22,419 bases of DNA from an uncultured bacterium (GCA_905215655.1 CAJMQT010000021.1:1-22419), one strand, 5' to 3'; shown: positions 7,389 through 15,607, counted from the first letter of the stretch. A program made the numbers and translations. The notes: generated by a model not told the origin, from the sequence alone.

Positions 7389-7894
7389 CATTCTTCAAGA
7401 TACCATTTTGAGTACTCGACGTAATGTGCGGCAAAGCTTTCCGCCTGGTCGGGACGTGTCTTTTTCAAGAATTTTGCCGGCACGCCGCCCCATATTTCGT
7501 GTGCTCCGACCTTGGTACCTTGCAGCACCAGCGCTCCCGCGGCTACGATTGCGCCCTCGCCGATGTCGGCGTTGTCGAGCACGGTGGCACCCATTCCGAT
7601 GAGCGCTCCTTTGCGGATGGTGCAGGCATGGACGGTGGCGTTGTGCCCGATGCTTACGTCATCTTCGATTTCAGTCGGTCCGATGCCGTTTGTTACGTGG
7701 ACGCAAGCACCGTCCTGAACGTTCACCCTATTGCCGATATGTACGTGTGCGACGTCGCCACGGACAACGGCATTAAACCATACCGAGCATTCGTCGCCCA
7801 TCACCACCTCGCCGACGATTGTCGCGTTTTCACTGAAATAACAGTCTTTTCCCCAACGGGGAGTAAGTCCTTTGATTGATTTTATCAGAGCCAT
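7388..7894 (-). CDS. Gamma-carbonic anhydrase family protein (left-handed beta-helix)
   Basis: 168 residues with the repeating hexapeptide pattern of a left-handed beta-helix (for example ATIVGEVVMGD, IGNRVNVQDGACVHV, LIGMGATVLDNADIGEGAIV). The three zinc-binding histidines of the gamma-carbonic-anhydrase family are present as H66, H84 and H89, together with R45 and D47 of VVRGD. Relatives include Cam, YrdA and PaaY; length fits the YrdA/PaaY type. It probably forms a trimer with zinc between subunits. Whether it hydrates CO2 cannot be told from sequence, as several relatives are poorly active. It is convergent with waaA and lies upstream of nothing in an operon; the restriction-modification cassette begins 85 bp away on its 5' side. 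Confidence 0.9.
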   Translation of the reverse strand: MALIKSIKGLTPRWGKDCYFSENATIVGEVVMGDECSVWFNAVVRGDVAHVHIGNRVNVQDGACVHVTNGIGPTEIEDDVSIGHNATVHACTIRKGALIGMGATVLDNADIGEGAIVAAGALVLQGTKVGAHEIWGGVPAKFLKKTRPDQAESFAAHYVEYSKWYLEE

Positions 7895-7979
7895 AATACT
7901 TGTTTTTTAATTTTTCAGATAAATATATTACATTAAAAGCGCGCGTGTGACATTATTAAAACGCACTAAATGTTGTCTT

Positions 7980-9980
7980 TTAGTAATTTGTTATAAGTAA
8001 ATGAGTTGTGTTTCTGTCGTTGCGATTCATAAAACTTACGATGTATTTTTTGTCGAACATTCGTATTTTTATGCCATCTTTATTGTATAAGTTGAAAATA
8101 AAGTCGGTGTTTTTTATTATCAACATCCATTTTGCCTTGCATTTGTTTAACATGTATTCAGCCAGTCTTTCATGGTCGCGGCGTGTAAATTCGTTCTTCG
8201 CATACGTGCTGAACTCGCTGTCGTATGGAGGATCGAGGAATACAAAATCGTTTTCCCGAGGGTTATATTCATCCAAGAAACGCTCAAAATCAGAACATTT
8301 TATGCTTGTATCGCTTAATTTTTCTATCAGAGCTCCTGACTTATAATATTTTATTTTCTTGTCAAGCGTTTTTGAATTATAGCCTATTCCGCCGTAAGGA
8401 ACATTGAAATCGCCGTCTGAATTGTATCTGAACATGCCGCTGTAACAGTAATTTCTGATGAAAAAGAACAGCGCACAATGCAGCTCTTTGTCTTCTTCCT
8501 TGATTTTATTGTCATTATAAAGATGGCGGAAATACATGTACAACGCACTTTTTATGGCTGTCTCGATGTTGTCTTCCAAATCCTTTTCCGGCAGCAGATG
8601 TCTTTCCTGTTCAAGGACTTTCATCCTTGTCATTTTCCTAAACAAATTTTTATATGTCTCTGAAAGCAAGATATCAAGCCCCGTTTGGAAAGATTTTCCA
8701 AGCATGCCAACAATCTCTGTTTGTGAAAACGAGCAGAAATCTTTAATACGTTGTTGTAATTTCGTTTTTGTTATAATGTCATTTCGATAATCAACATAAA
8801 TGCCTTTAAGATTTTTATTCTTCTCAAAGAAGAGACCGGCTCTTTCCCATGTATCAATTATTTGTTGCGCCAAATCAAAGAAACGACGGTTTCCGGTTGC
8901 AATATTCTTGTATAATTCAATCAGTTCTGACGAACGGTCGTTTATGAAATAACGGTCTGCGTCTATTGCGGCGAACACCGACCCGCCACCGACAAACGGC
9001 TCGTAATAACAATCAAACTTATCGGGTAAGTTTTCTTTTATTATCTTCAGCTCTTTTTCTTTACCTCCCGCCCATTTTATTATTGCCGACAATGCCGCGC
9101 CGTCATCTTTTTTCTTGTTGCCGTCATCATCGTTTCTGTTCTTTTGGAGCGTGTCTTCTTTATGACTTTCCCCTATTGTTTTTAATATTTCGAACTCTGT
9201 AATGGTTCTTCCATAAGCAGGAAGAGGCTCCTTTACCGATATGGAATCGTCCGACAAATTATCTGTTTTCATTTCTTCGTTAATTCTCAATTTCGCGGCG
9301 TTAAAGTACTCGCGATCAATCTCTACGCCAATGAATTTTCTGCCTTTGCGTAGCGCCGCCACCCCGATTGACCCTACTCCCATAAAAGGATCAAACACTA
9401 TGTCGCCTTTGTCGCTGGCTATTTCAATCATTTTCATAAGTATAGATACCGGCTTTTGAGCGGGGTGTTTGGGGTTGCCAAGCCGTTCGGGACGCATACA
9501 TATCGGACTTTCGATGAAATTGTGCATGTCTTTTTGTGATATGAAATTCCATTTGTGCTTTTTGTTCCAACAAGTAAAAATCATTTCACAACTGTTCAAG
9601 AAACCGGCTTTGAATATTTTCGGAGCAGGATTTGTCTTGTGCCATACCATGAAATTTGACGTGTCAAACTTTTTGTCAAGGCAGTCATACCATCTTCCAA
9701 TCTGATTGTACGATGTGAAAATAAACAGATTTCCGTCGGGTTTAAGTATGCGTATAAATTCATCCGCCCACTCTTCGGGATTGAAATCAATCCTGTCCCA
9801 GTCTGCCACATCATTGTTCATAGGCGTTCTTCCGGGCAAAGGAATGTTGCCCGTCGAATGCTTTCCGATGTTATATGGCGGATCGGTGAGAATAAAGTCA
9901 ATAGAATTGTCGGGAATATTTTTTATTATTTCCTTACTATCTCCGCATATAATACATTTTTTCCAGTCTGTATTGCACAT
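7980..9980 (-). CDS. Fused DNA methyltransferase: beta-class N-terminal domain plus Dam-like alpha-class C-terminal domain
   Basis: 666 residues. Residues 1-235 are a methyltransferase with the permuted beta-class order: catalytic TDPPYN (32-37), HPAQKP (172-177), then the cofactor motif FDPFMGVGS (196-204). A charged linker follows (about 236-295, with a run of N, D and K). Residues 296-666 are a second, Dam/D12-type alpha-class enzyme: WAGGK (303-307), EPFVGGGS (327-334), a target-recognition region, and catalytic FLDPPYD (581-587). Both catalytic tetrads are DPPY, which usually means N6-adenine methylation. The start ATG lies one base after the stop of the endonuclease gene, so the two are translationally coupled, and the enzyme should protect the host from that endonuclease. 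Base composition is far more AT-rich than the neighbours, which suggests transfer. Confidence 0.92.
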   Translation of the reverse strand: MCNTDWKKCIICGDSKEIIKNIPDNSIDFILTDPPYNIGKHSTGNIPLPGRTPMNNDVADWDRIDFNPEEWADEFIRILKPDGNLFIFTSYNQIGRWYDCLDKKFDTSNFMVWHKTNPAPKIFKAGFLNSCEMIFTCWNKKHKWNFISQKDMHNFIESPICMRPERLGNPKHPAQKPVSILMKMIEIASDKGDIVFDPFMGVGSIGVAALRKGRKFIGVEIDREYFNAAKLRINEEMKTDNLSDDSISVKEPLPAYGRTITEFEILKTIGESHKEDTLQKNRNDDDGNKKKDDGAALSAIIKWAGGKEKELKIIKENLPDKFDCYYEPFVGGGSVFAAIDADRYFINDRSSELIELYKNIATGNRRFFDLAQQIIDTWERAGLFFEKNKNLKGIYVDYRNDIITKTKLQQRIKDFCSFSQTEIVGMLGKSFQTGLDILLSETYKNLFRKMTRMKVLEQERHLLPEKDLEDNIETAIKSALYMYFRHLYNDNKIKEEDKELHCALFFFIRNYCYSGMFRYNSDGDFNVPYGGIGYNSKTLDKKIKYYKSGALIEKLSDTSIKCSDFERFLDEYNPRENDFVFLDPPYDSEFSTYAKNEFTRRDHERLAEYMLNKCKAKWMLIIKNTDFIFNLYNKDGIKIRMFDKKYIVSFMNRNDRNTTHLLITNY

Positions 9981-9981
9981 T

Positions 9982-10782
9982 TCAAGGGAGGTAAGTTGTT
10001 CTTATTTTGTCCAACGCCGAGTTTATGAAATGTGCGTTTTTCTTGTATTCATCAATTACGATGTCATACCCTTGCTCGGTCTTACATACAAGATTCCAGA
10101 ATTTCTTACTTATGCAAAGCTCTTCTTTTGCGAAGAATTGCAGCACACGGCTCTGTTTCCATTCTTTCCCTTCGCCGAAACGATTATAAGCCGTGGCAAA
10201 GAGAAGTTTCACCTTTGCATCATCACTTAGTTTGTTTGTAAGGATGCAATACTGTTCAAGCAAAGCCTCTTTTTCGGATCTTGCTTTCTTGTTGTCAAGG
10301 TCTCCGCCGATTTTAAGTTCTATAAGATAATGTGTTCCAGTCTCTTCATCAATAAGATAGTAATCGCTTTCATGCCTTTTTACTATCACTTCTCCCTGCA
10401 TGCCGGCAAGTTTTTCGTAATCTTCGACCGACGGTTTTTGTGCGTTACGTTTGTATTTTTCCAACAGTTCGGCTATAATGTCAGTTTGTTCCTTATATAA
10501 TTCGCCTTCCACGTGCTGGCTTACGGTGTAATTGAGAGAGGCAATTTTTATTGCCATTTTTTCGAGCATGTTGCCCAAAGAAGAGTCCAACGAGCGTGCG
10601 AGAGCGGAATAATATTGTATCTCCGGTCCTAATGCGGCAATGAAAACATTATGAATTTTCATGTTTATTGTACCGTTTTCATCGTCTTTTTCAGAAATAT
10701 GACGGTCTGAAAAACCTGCGGCGTACGCCTCTATGCTGGCGCTTATTATTGCCCGTATCGCTTTCTCGTTGCTGATTTCCAT
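9982..10782 (-). CDS. Type II restriction endonuclease, TdeIII-like
   Basis: 266 residues. The segment ELKIGGDLDNKKARSEKEAL (155-174) is the hallmark I recognise for the TdeIII family of type II endonucleases. A PD-(D/E)XK active site is visible as D140 ... E155-L-K157. It cuts unmodified DNA in the cytoplasm; by recollection, characterised family members target GGNCC, but the specificity here is not established (see findings). It is the first gene of a two-gene operon with the fused methyltransferase, the reverse of the more frequent methyltransferase-first order, and I see no controller-protein gene. A promoter with a leader of only about 20 bases precedes it. Composition is AT-rich like its partner. 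Confidence 0.85.
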   Translation of the reverse strand: MEISNEKAIRAIISASIEAYAAGFSDRHISEKDDENGTINMKIHNVFIAALGPEIQYYSALARSLDSSLGNMLEKMAIKIASLNYTVSQHVEGELYKEQTDIIAELLEKYKRNAQKPSVEDYEKLAGMQGEVIVKRHESDYYLIDEETGTHYLIELKIGGDLDNKKARSEKEALLEQYCILTNKLSDDAKVKLLFATAYNRFGEGKEWKQSRVLQFFAKEELCISKKFWNLVCKTEQGYDIVIDEYKKNAHFINSALDKIRTTYLP

Positions 10783-10805
10783 TTCTTGAAAGTTTTATTT
10801 AACGA

Positions 10806-10838
10806 CAAAAATAATGTTTTTGCCATAAAAACAGCAAA
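10806..10838 (-). promoter_or_regulatory. Promoter of the restriction-modification operon
   Basis: Minus strand: -7 box TATTTTTG (10806-10813) and -33 TTTG (10835-10838), 21 bp apart. Transcription would start about 20 bases before the endonuclease ATG. I found no second promoter for the methyltransferase alone. Confidence 0.65.
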
Positions 10839-10923
10839 AAACATACGGATTTTTTAGTATTGGGATGCTGTGCCCCGCCGCTGTATTTATAAGTTTTTTA
10901 TCGTTTGTGAATTTGTTATAATA

Positions 10924-10959
10924 AAAAAACGCCCGCAACATATATAGCCGCAGGCGTTT
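10924..10959 (-). terminator. Rho-independent terminator of mdh
   Basis: On the minus strand AAACGCCTGC pairs with GCGGGCGTTT around a short AT-rich loop (one mismatch), followed by a run of T. It lies 37 bp beyond the mdh stop codon, and also separates mdh from the restriction-modification operon. Confidence 0.85.
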
Positions 10960-10995
10960 CTTTTATCGTTTTTATTACGATTGACCGTACCCCGT

Positions 10996-11988
10996 TTACA
11001 GGTTCGGGTTGATCTTGTTCCACTCTGAAATCTCGGGAATGATGTTCAGCGTTACCAGCTCATCGCGCATTTTGCAGAGGTGAGCGTAGCTTGCGTCGAG
11101 TCTTTCCATCTCAACGGGCAGTCCCTCGGGCATCTTATAGTGTGCGCCGGTGGTGTCGAGAGTGGTATCCATAGCCATCATTATGTGGTTGTATTTCTCG
11201 TCTGATACGTATGTGCCGACGGGGAAGCGGAAGGGCTCTCCGCCCATTACCGAGCGTATCATTTCAACAGAGAGGTAAGCGGGGCTTTGGAATGAAGAGC
11301 GTCCGCGCAGCTCGATAATCTTTGAGCCGCCCTTTGTCACGTCTTTCTTCATCTGCTCCCACTCTTCCATCGGGAATTCGGGAGTGCCCAGCATGTCGCA
11401 AAGGGGCTTGCCTGCGATTGTCACGTGTGAGCCGAATACAGCCATCTGCTCGCCGTGTCCGCCGTATGTAGCGCTGCCTTTCACCTCTGTCTGCATTACG
11501 TTGAAACGCTTTGCGAGCGCGCTTTGCAGACGTGTAGAGTCGAGAGCTGCGAGCGTTGTGACCTGCGAAGGTTTCAGTCCTGAGTACAGCAAGGTAACAA
11601 GACCTGTCAGGTCTGCGGGGTTGAAGATGATTACTACGTGCTTAACGTCGGGGCAATACTCCTTGATGTTCTTTCCGAGTCCCTCTGCTATCTCGCAGTT
11701 TCCTTTCAGAAGATCCTCACGGGTCATGCCTGCCTTACGGGGAGCACCACCCGACGAGATGATGTATTTTGTGTTTGTGAAAGCCTCTTTCACATCGGTT
11801 GTAGCCGTGATTTTCACATCTTCAAAACCGCTCTGACGCATTTCCTCGGCAACTCCCTCGGGTGAGAACACGTCGTAAAGGCAGATTTCACTTGTCAGAC
11901 GCATTGTCAAGGCTGTCTGAACCATGTTTGAACCAATCATTCCGGCTGCGCCGACGATTGTCAGTTTTTCGTTAGTCAGAAATTCCAT
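10996..11988 (-). CDS. mdh: Malate dehydrogenase
   Basis: 330 residues. NAD-dependent malate dehydrogenase interconverts malate and oxaloacetate; in Prevotella-like anaerobes it feeds the reductive route to fumarate and succinate. Seen: Rossmann motif GAAGMIG (residues 13-19), acidic D39 after the second strand, substrate arginines R84, R90 and R153, and the catalytic pair D150 and H178 (in YGGHGEQM). Length and N-terminal MEFLTNEKLTIVGAAG fit the Bacteroidota form. It has its own promoter in the 154-bp divergent region shared with the aminopeptidase gene and its own terminator, so it is monocistronic. Confidence 0.95.
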   Translation of the reverse strand: MEFLTNEKLTIVGAAGMIGSNMVQTALTMRLTSEICLYDVFSPEGVAEEMRQSGFEDVKITATTDVKEAFTNTKYIISSGGAPRKAGMTREDLLKGNCEIAEGLGKNIKEYCPDVKHVVIIFNPADLTGLVTLLYSGLKPSQVTTLAALDSTRLQSALAKRFNVMQTEVKGSATYGGHGEQMAVFGSHVTIAGKPLCDMLGTPEFPMEEWEQMKKDVTKGGSKIIELRGRSSFQSPAYLSVEMIRSVMGGEPFRFPVGTYVSDEKYNHIMMAMDTTLDTTGAHYKMPEGLPVEMERLDASYAHLCKMRDELVTLNIIPEISEWNKINPNL

Positions 11989-12038
11989 AATAACCTGTTG
12001 TTTTATTTGTTAAGACATTCTGTCTGTTTTATGTGGTG

Positions 12039-12046
12039 CAAATTTA
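12039..12046 (-). promoter_or_regulatory. -7 box of the mdh promoter
   Basis: TAAATTTG on the minus strand, 51-58 bases before the mdh start codon; fits TAnnTTTG. No convincing -33 TTTG at the expected spacing. Confidence 0.45.
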
Positions 12047-12086
12047 GCAAAAAAGAACGGATAACCTGCCTTTATTCATCTTTTAG

Positions 12087-12118
12087 TTTGTTATTAAATT
12101 TAAAAAGGTATATCTTTG
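12087..12118 (+). promoter_or_regulatory. Promoter of the aminopeptidase gene
   Basis: -33 TTTG (12087-12090), 20 bp, -7 TATCTTTG (12111-12118): a full match to the Bacteroidota consensus. It gives a leader of about 18 bases before the ATG at 12143. Confidence 0.75.
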
Positions 12119-12142
12119 TAAAGTCTATTTTGCAAATCTGTT

Positions 12143-13936
12143 ATGAATATTCAAATAAACCAAAGGATTGATGCTCTGCGTGAAGTTATGCGGCGCGAGG
12201 GTATCGACGCTTTCATCTTTCCGAGTACCGACCCGCATAACGGTGAATATGTGCCTGAGCGTTGGGAAGGCAGGAAGTGGATATCGGGTTTTGACGGGTC
12301 GGCGGGCACTGCCGTGGTGACCATGAACGAGGCGGCGCTGTGGACAGACTCGCGCTATTTCATCGCCGCCGCGCGGCAGCTTGAAGGCACCGGTTTCCGA
12401 CTTATGAAAGAGCGTGTGGAGGGCACGCCGACCATTGTAGAATGGCTCGGGATGAAGCTTTCGGCGCTCGACAAGCCCGTGGTAGGCGTTGACGGCATGG
12501 TAAATTCGGCTGCCGCGGTAGACGAGCTGACGGCTGGGCTGCGTGCGGAAGGCGGAATAACGGTGCGCACCAACTTTGACCCGCTCGACCTGATATGGAA
12601 TGACCGTCCGCCGGTGCCGCTCGACAAGATAGAAATCCAGCCGTTGGAATACGCCGGAGAGAGCTGTCGTTCCAAGTTAGGGCGCATCCGCAAGGCGCTC
12701 CGCGAACGGCATGCCTGCGGCATGTTTGCAGCCGCTCTTGACGACATTGCATGGACGTTGAACCTCCGCGGCACCGACGTTCACTGCAACCCGGTATTTG
12801 TGGGCTACCTTCTCATCGCCCCGGAGAGTGCCACGCTGTTCACCGACGACGCCAAACTGACCGACGAGGTGCGTGCCTATCTCGCCGCCGAAGGTGTAGG
12901 CACGGCAGGCTACGGATATAAAGAGGTGAGCCGCGCTCTTGCCGATTACAAGGAATACAACATCCTGATGGATGACAACGAGATAAATCATAATCTCTTT
13001 AACGTCCCGAAATGCCGGCGCGTGGTGTGCTCTTCGCCCATACCTTACATGAAGGCGGTGAAGAACGAGACTGAGATTGCCGGTTTTCATAACGCCATGC
13101 TGCGCGACGGAGTGGCTATGGTGAAGTTTCTGCGCCGTCTGAAACCCGCCGTAGAGGCAGGCGGACAGACGGAGATGAGCGTCGACCGCATGCTCACGGC
13201 GCTGAGGGCGGAGCAGCCGTTGTTCCGCGGCATATCGTTCGACACCATCGCGGCTTACAACGAGCACGGCGCCATCGTGCATTATGAGGCGACGCCGGAG
13301 ACCGACGCCGAGCTGCGTCCGGAGGGGCTGTTGCTGCTCGACTCGGGCGCACAGTACACAGACGGTACGACCGACATAACCCGCACGATAGCATTAGGCG
13401 CGCTGACCGAAGAGCAGAGACTGGTTTACACGCTCGTGCTGAAAGGTCATATAGCGCTCAGCCGCTGCAAGTTTCCACGCGGAGCGACGGGCACCCAGCT
13501 CGACGCCCTTGCACGTTCTGTACTGTGGGAGCACGGCATGAACTATCTGCACGGCACGGGTCACGGCGTAGGGTCTTACCTCAACGTTCACGAAGGACCG
13601 CATCAGATACGCATGGAGCACCGCCCCGCGCCGTTAATCGAGGGCATGACGGTTACCGACGAGCCGGGCATTTATCTTGAAGGGCGTTTCGGTGTACGCA
13701 TCGAGAACACGCTTATCACCAAACCGTACATGAAGACCGAGTTCGGCGAATTCCTCCAATTCGAGCCTCTCACATTGTGCCCCATCGACCTGACGCCCGT
13801 AATCAAAGAGATGCTTACGACAGAGGAGCGCGCTTGGATAAACGACTATCACCGCACGGTGTACGACAAACTCGCGCCGTTGCTCGACGGCGAAGACCTT
13901 GAATGGCTGCGCGAGAACACGGCGGAGATGTCATGA
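12143..13936 (+). CDS. pepP: Aminopeptidase P family protein (Xaa-Pro aminopeptidase, M24B)
   Basis: 597 residues, the long three-domain form that resembles eukaryotic cytosolic aminopeptidase P: two creatinase-type N-terminal domains (about 1-145 and 160-305) and a C-terminal pita-bread M24 domain (about 310-540), then a short C-terminal extension. All five dimetal ligands are visible with family spacing: D400 and D411 (DSGAQYTDGTTDITR), H474 (HGTGHGVG), E507 (TDEPGIY) and E521 (RIEN). It removes N-terminal residues that precede proline. No signal peptide is seen, so it is probably cytoplasmic. It is transcribed alone from its own promoter and followed by a hairpin terminator. The gene symbol is the generic one; paralogues may exist elsewhere in the genome. 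Confidence 0.93.
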   Translation: MNIQINQRIDALREVMRREGIDAFIFPSTDPHNGEYVPERWEGRKWISGFDGSAGTAVVTMNEAALWTDSRYFIAAARQLEGTGFRLMKERVEGTPTIVEWLGMKLSALDKPVVGVDGMVNSAAAVDELTAGLRAEGGITVRTNFDPLDLIWNDRPPVPLDKIEIQPLEYAGESCRSKLGRIRKALRERHACGMFAAALDDIAWTLNLRGTDVHCNPVFVGYLLIAPESATLFTDDAKLTDEVRAYLAAEGVGTAGYGYKEVSRALADYKEYNILMDDNEINHNLFNVPKCRRVVCSSPIPYMKAVKNETEIAGFHNAMLRDGVAMVKFLRRLKPAVEAGGQTEMSVDRMLTALRAEQPLFRGISFDTIAAYNEHGAIVHYEATPETDAELRPEGLLLLDSGAQYTDGTTDITRTIALGALTEEQRLVYTLVLKGHIALSRCKFPRGATGTQLDALARSVLWEHGMNYLHGTGHGVGSYLNVHEGPHQIRMEHRPAPLIEGMTVTDEPGIYLEGRFGVRIENTLITKPYMKTEFGEFLQFEPLTLCPIDLTPVIKEMLTTEERAWINDYHRTVYDKLAPLLDGEDLEWLRENTAEMS

Positions 13937-13973
13937 TCGCAATATAAAAAGACATTTTTATCATATAGAGAGT

Positions 13974-14030
13974 CTGCAAACGGATCGGCATAAAATTCAT
14001 TTTATCCTTCCGTTTGCAGGCTATTATTTT
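13974..14030 (+). terminator. Terminator of the aminopeptidase gene
   Basis: CTGCAAACGGA (13974-13984) and TCCGTTTGCAG (14009-14019) form a perfect 11-bp stem, followed by CTATTATTTT. It lies 38 bp after the stop codon. Confidence 0.8.
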
Positions 14031-14076
14031 GCAAATAAAAACGAATTAGAAAACAACATGCCGTCAACCGTTTTGC

Positions 14077-14164
14077 AAAAGCTTACCTTTTACCTTCCAA
14101 AAGGCAAGCTTTTACACACTAAAAGGCGGTATTTTGGAAGGTAAAAGACCGCCTTTTGTAACGC
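14077..14164. repeat. Second 22-bp tandem array
   Basis: Four units start at 14077, 14099, 14121 and 14143, exactly 22 bp apart, each beginning AAAAG and with a TTTT tract half a unit later in most units. A 12-bp perfect inverted repeat, TACCTTCCAAAA (14091-14102) and TTTTGGAAGGTA (14132-14143), spans units 1 to 3, and AAAAGCTT / AAGCTTTT is nested with it. It is related to the array at 1987-2085. The rest of this 354-bp gap (14165-14290) shows nothing I can name. Confidence 0.85.
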
Positions 14165-14290
14165 ATTGGATATCAAACTGTTATAACGAAGAAAATCAAA
14201 TGACTGATATCAGCTGCCAAACCCGCACGCCACGCATGGGAGTATCGCAAGCGAAAAGGCGGATTGAATACCTTATGCCACGGCAAAATA

Positions 14291-15583
14291 TCAATCTTTC
14301 AAACAAGCAAGAGGTATTATTTTTACGCCATCGGGACGCGTGTAAGCCATTTGCCCGCCGGTAATAACCAACAACAAATCAGGCTCGCGCAAAGGAACCT
14401 GTTTCTCTGTTTTGTTATGTTCTTTTATCAAACGCTTGATTTCAAGCAGATGTTTCGCGCCCTCTTCTATCTCATTGCTGCCAAGCTTACACTCAATGAG
14501 AGCGTAGCGCCCGTCACAAAGATGCAGCACAAGGTCGGCTTCCAGACCGTAACGGTCGCGATAATAAGACAAATGACTGTCAAAATCGGGCATATAAGCC
14601 CTGAAATCCCTGACACACATCTGTTCAAAGATAAAACCAAAAGTTTTAAGTTGCGTCATCAAGACCTGCGGAGTGAGTCCGAGCGCAGCCACGGCTATCG
14701 ACGGATCGATGAAGGCGCGCTTCAATCCGCTGCGTATCGCTGTCTTGCTGCGTATTGCCGGGCACCAGGCATCAATATTACTAATCACGAACAGGCGCTT
14801 TAACGCCGTGACATAATCTTCAAACGTACTCATGGCAAGCGTCACCTCGCCGGAAGATACAACATCGGCAAGAAGAGACGTGTTCTTGGCAAGCGTGGAA
14901 ATATTACGTGCATACGAACGAAGGAGCAGGCGGGTCAGGCGTTCGTCCCTCTGAACGCCGTCCACTCTCGAAACATCTTCACGACAGACGGTATCCACAT
15001 AGTTGCGTGCCACAAGCAGTTTTGCCCTGTCACTCTTCATATTAACCGTCGCGGGCCACCCTCCGCGGCAAGCGGCGAAAATCAAATCCTCTATCTGCAT
15101 GCCGGAGGTAATACCGTCTATATCAAGATTTTTATCGTCAAAAAGTGACTGTAATGAAATCTTTCCGTTCGACTCGCCCGTCTCCCAAAGGCTCATCGGC
15201 ATCATCTGCATCCGCGAGATACGTCCGTTGCCCGAATGCTTGATAGCCGTCCGCTCCACCGTGTTTGAACCGGTAAGAACAAACTGTCCCGGTGTCTGGC
15301 GCTTATCTACCGCCACACGAACAGCATCCCATAATACGGGCGCGTCCTGCCACTCGTCTATAAGTCGCGGAGTGTCGCCCGCCAAAAGCAGCGAGGGCTT
15401 TGATGCCGCCGTGACAAGATACTCTTCGCGCATATCTGTGTCTTGAAGTCTTATTACGCTCTTGCACACTTGTTCGGCGGTTGTTGTCTTACCGCACCAT
15501 TTAGGTCCTTCTATAAGCACCGCTCCAAAGGCATCCAAACGCTCTGCGAGCGTGGCGTCAGCTACACGTTTTAAGTAACTCAT
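14291..15583 (-). CDS. AAA ATPase with C-terminal DUF4143 domain
   Basis: 430 residues. N-terminal P-loop ATPase: Walker A GPKWCGKTT (26-34), Walker B LIDEWQDAP (74-82) and a sensor-like FVLTGSNT (101-108). The C-terminal DUF4143 part carries EADLVLHLCDGRYALIECKLG, i.e. D350 ... E364-C-K366, a pattern like the PD-(D/E)XK nuclease fold. Such ATP-binding DUF4143 proteins occur in many copies in Bacteroidota and archaea; their job is not settled, so I give no function. It is transcribed alone from a well-formed promoter, with about five 23-bp repeats just upstream that may be an operator. The stop codon overlaps no other gene. Divergent from priA. Confidence 0.88.
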   Translation of the reverse strand: MSYLKRVADATLAERLDAFGAVLIEGPKWCGKTTTAEQVCKSVIRLQDTDMREEYLVTAASKPSLLLAGDTPRLIDEWQDAPVLWDAVRVAVDKRQTPGQFVLTGSNTVERTAIKHSGNGRISRMQMMPMSLWETGESNGKISLQSLFDDKNLDIDGITSGMQIEDLIFAACRGGWPATVNMKSDRAKLLVARNYVDTVCREDVSRVDGVQRDERLTRLLLRSYARNISTLAKNTSLLADVVSSGEVTLAMSTFEDYVTALKRLFVISNIDAWCPAIRSKTAIRSGLKRAFIDPSIAVAALGLTPQVLMTQLKTFGFIFEQMCVRDFRAYMPDFDSHLSYYRDRYGLEADLVLHLCDGRYALIECKLGSNEIEEGAKHLLEIKRLIKEHNKTEKQVPLREPDLLLVITGGQMAYTRPDGVKIIPLACLKD

Positions 15584-15607
15584 ATTTCAAACTTTTTTAT
15601 TCAATGG

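Noticed and set aside
12677..13282. 201-codon minus-strand frame inside the aminopeptidase gene
   Set aside because: Shadow frame in G+C-rich coding DNA; no start signals, and the sense gene has all five metal ligands.
14134..14364. Plus-strand frame of 76 codons after the second 22-bp array
   Set aside because: It begins inside the repeat array, overlaps the 3' end of the DUF4143 gene, and has no promoter or recognisable product.
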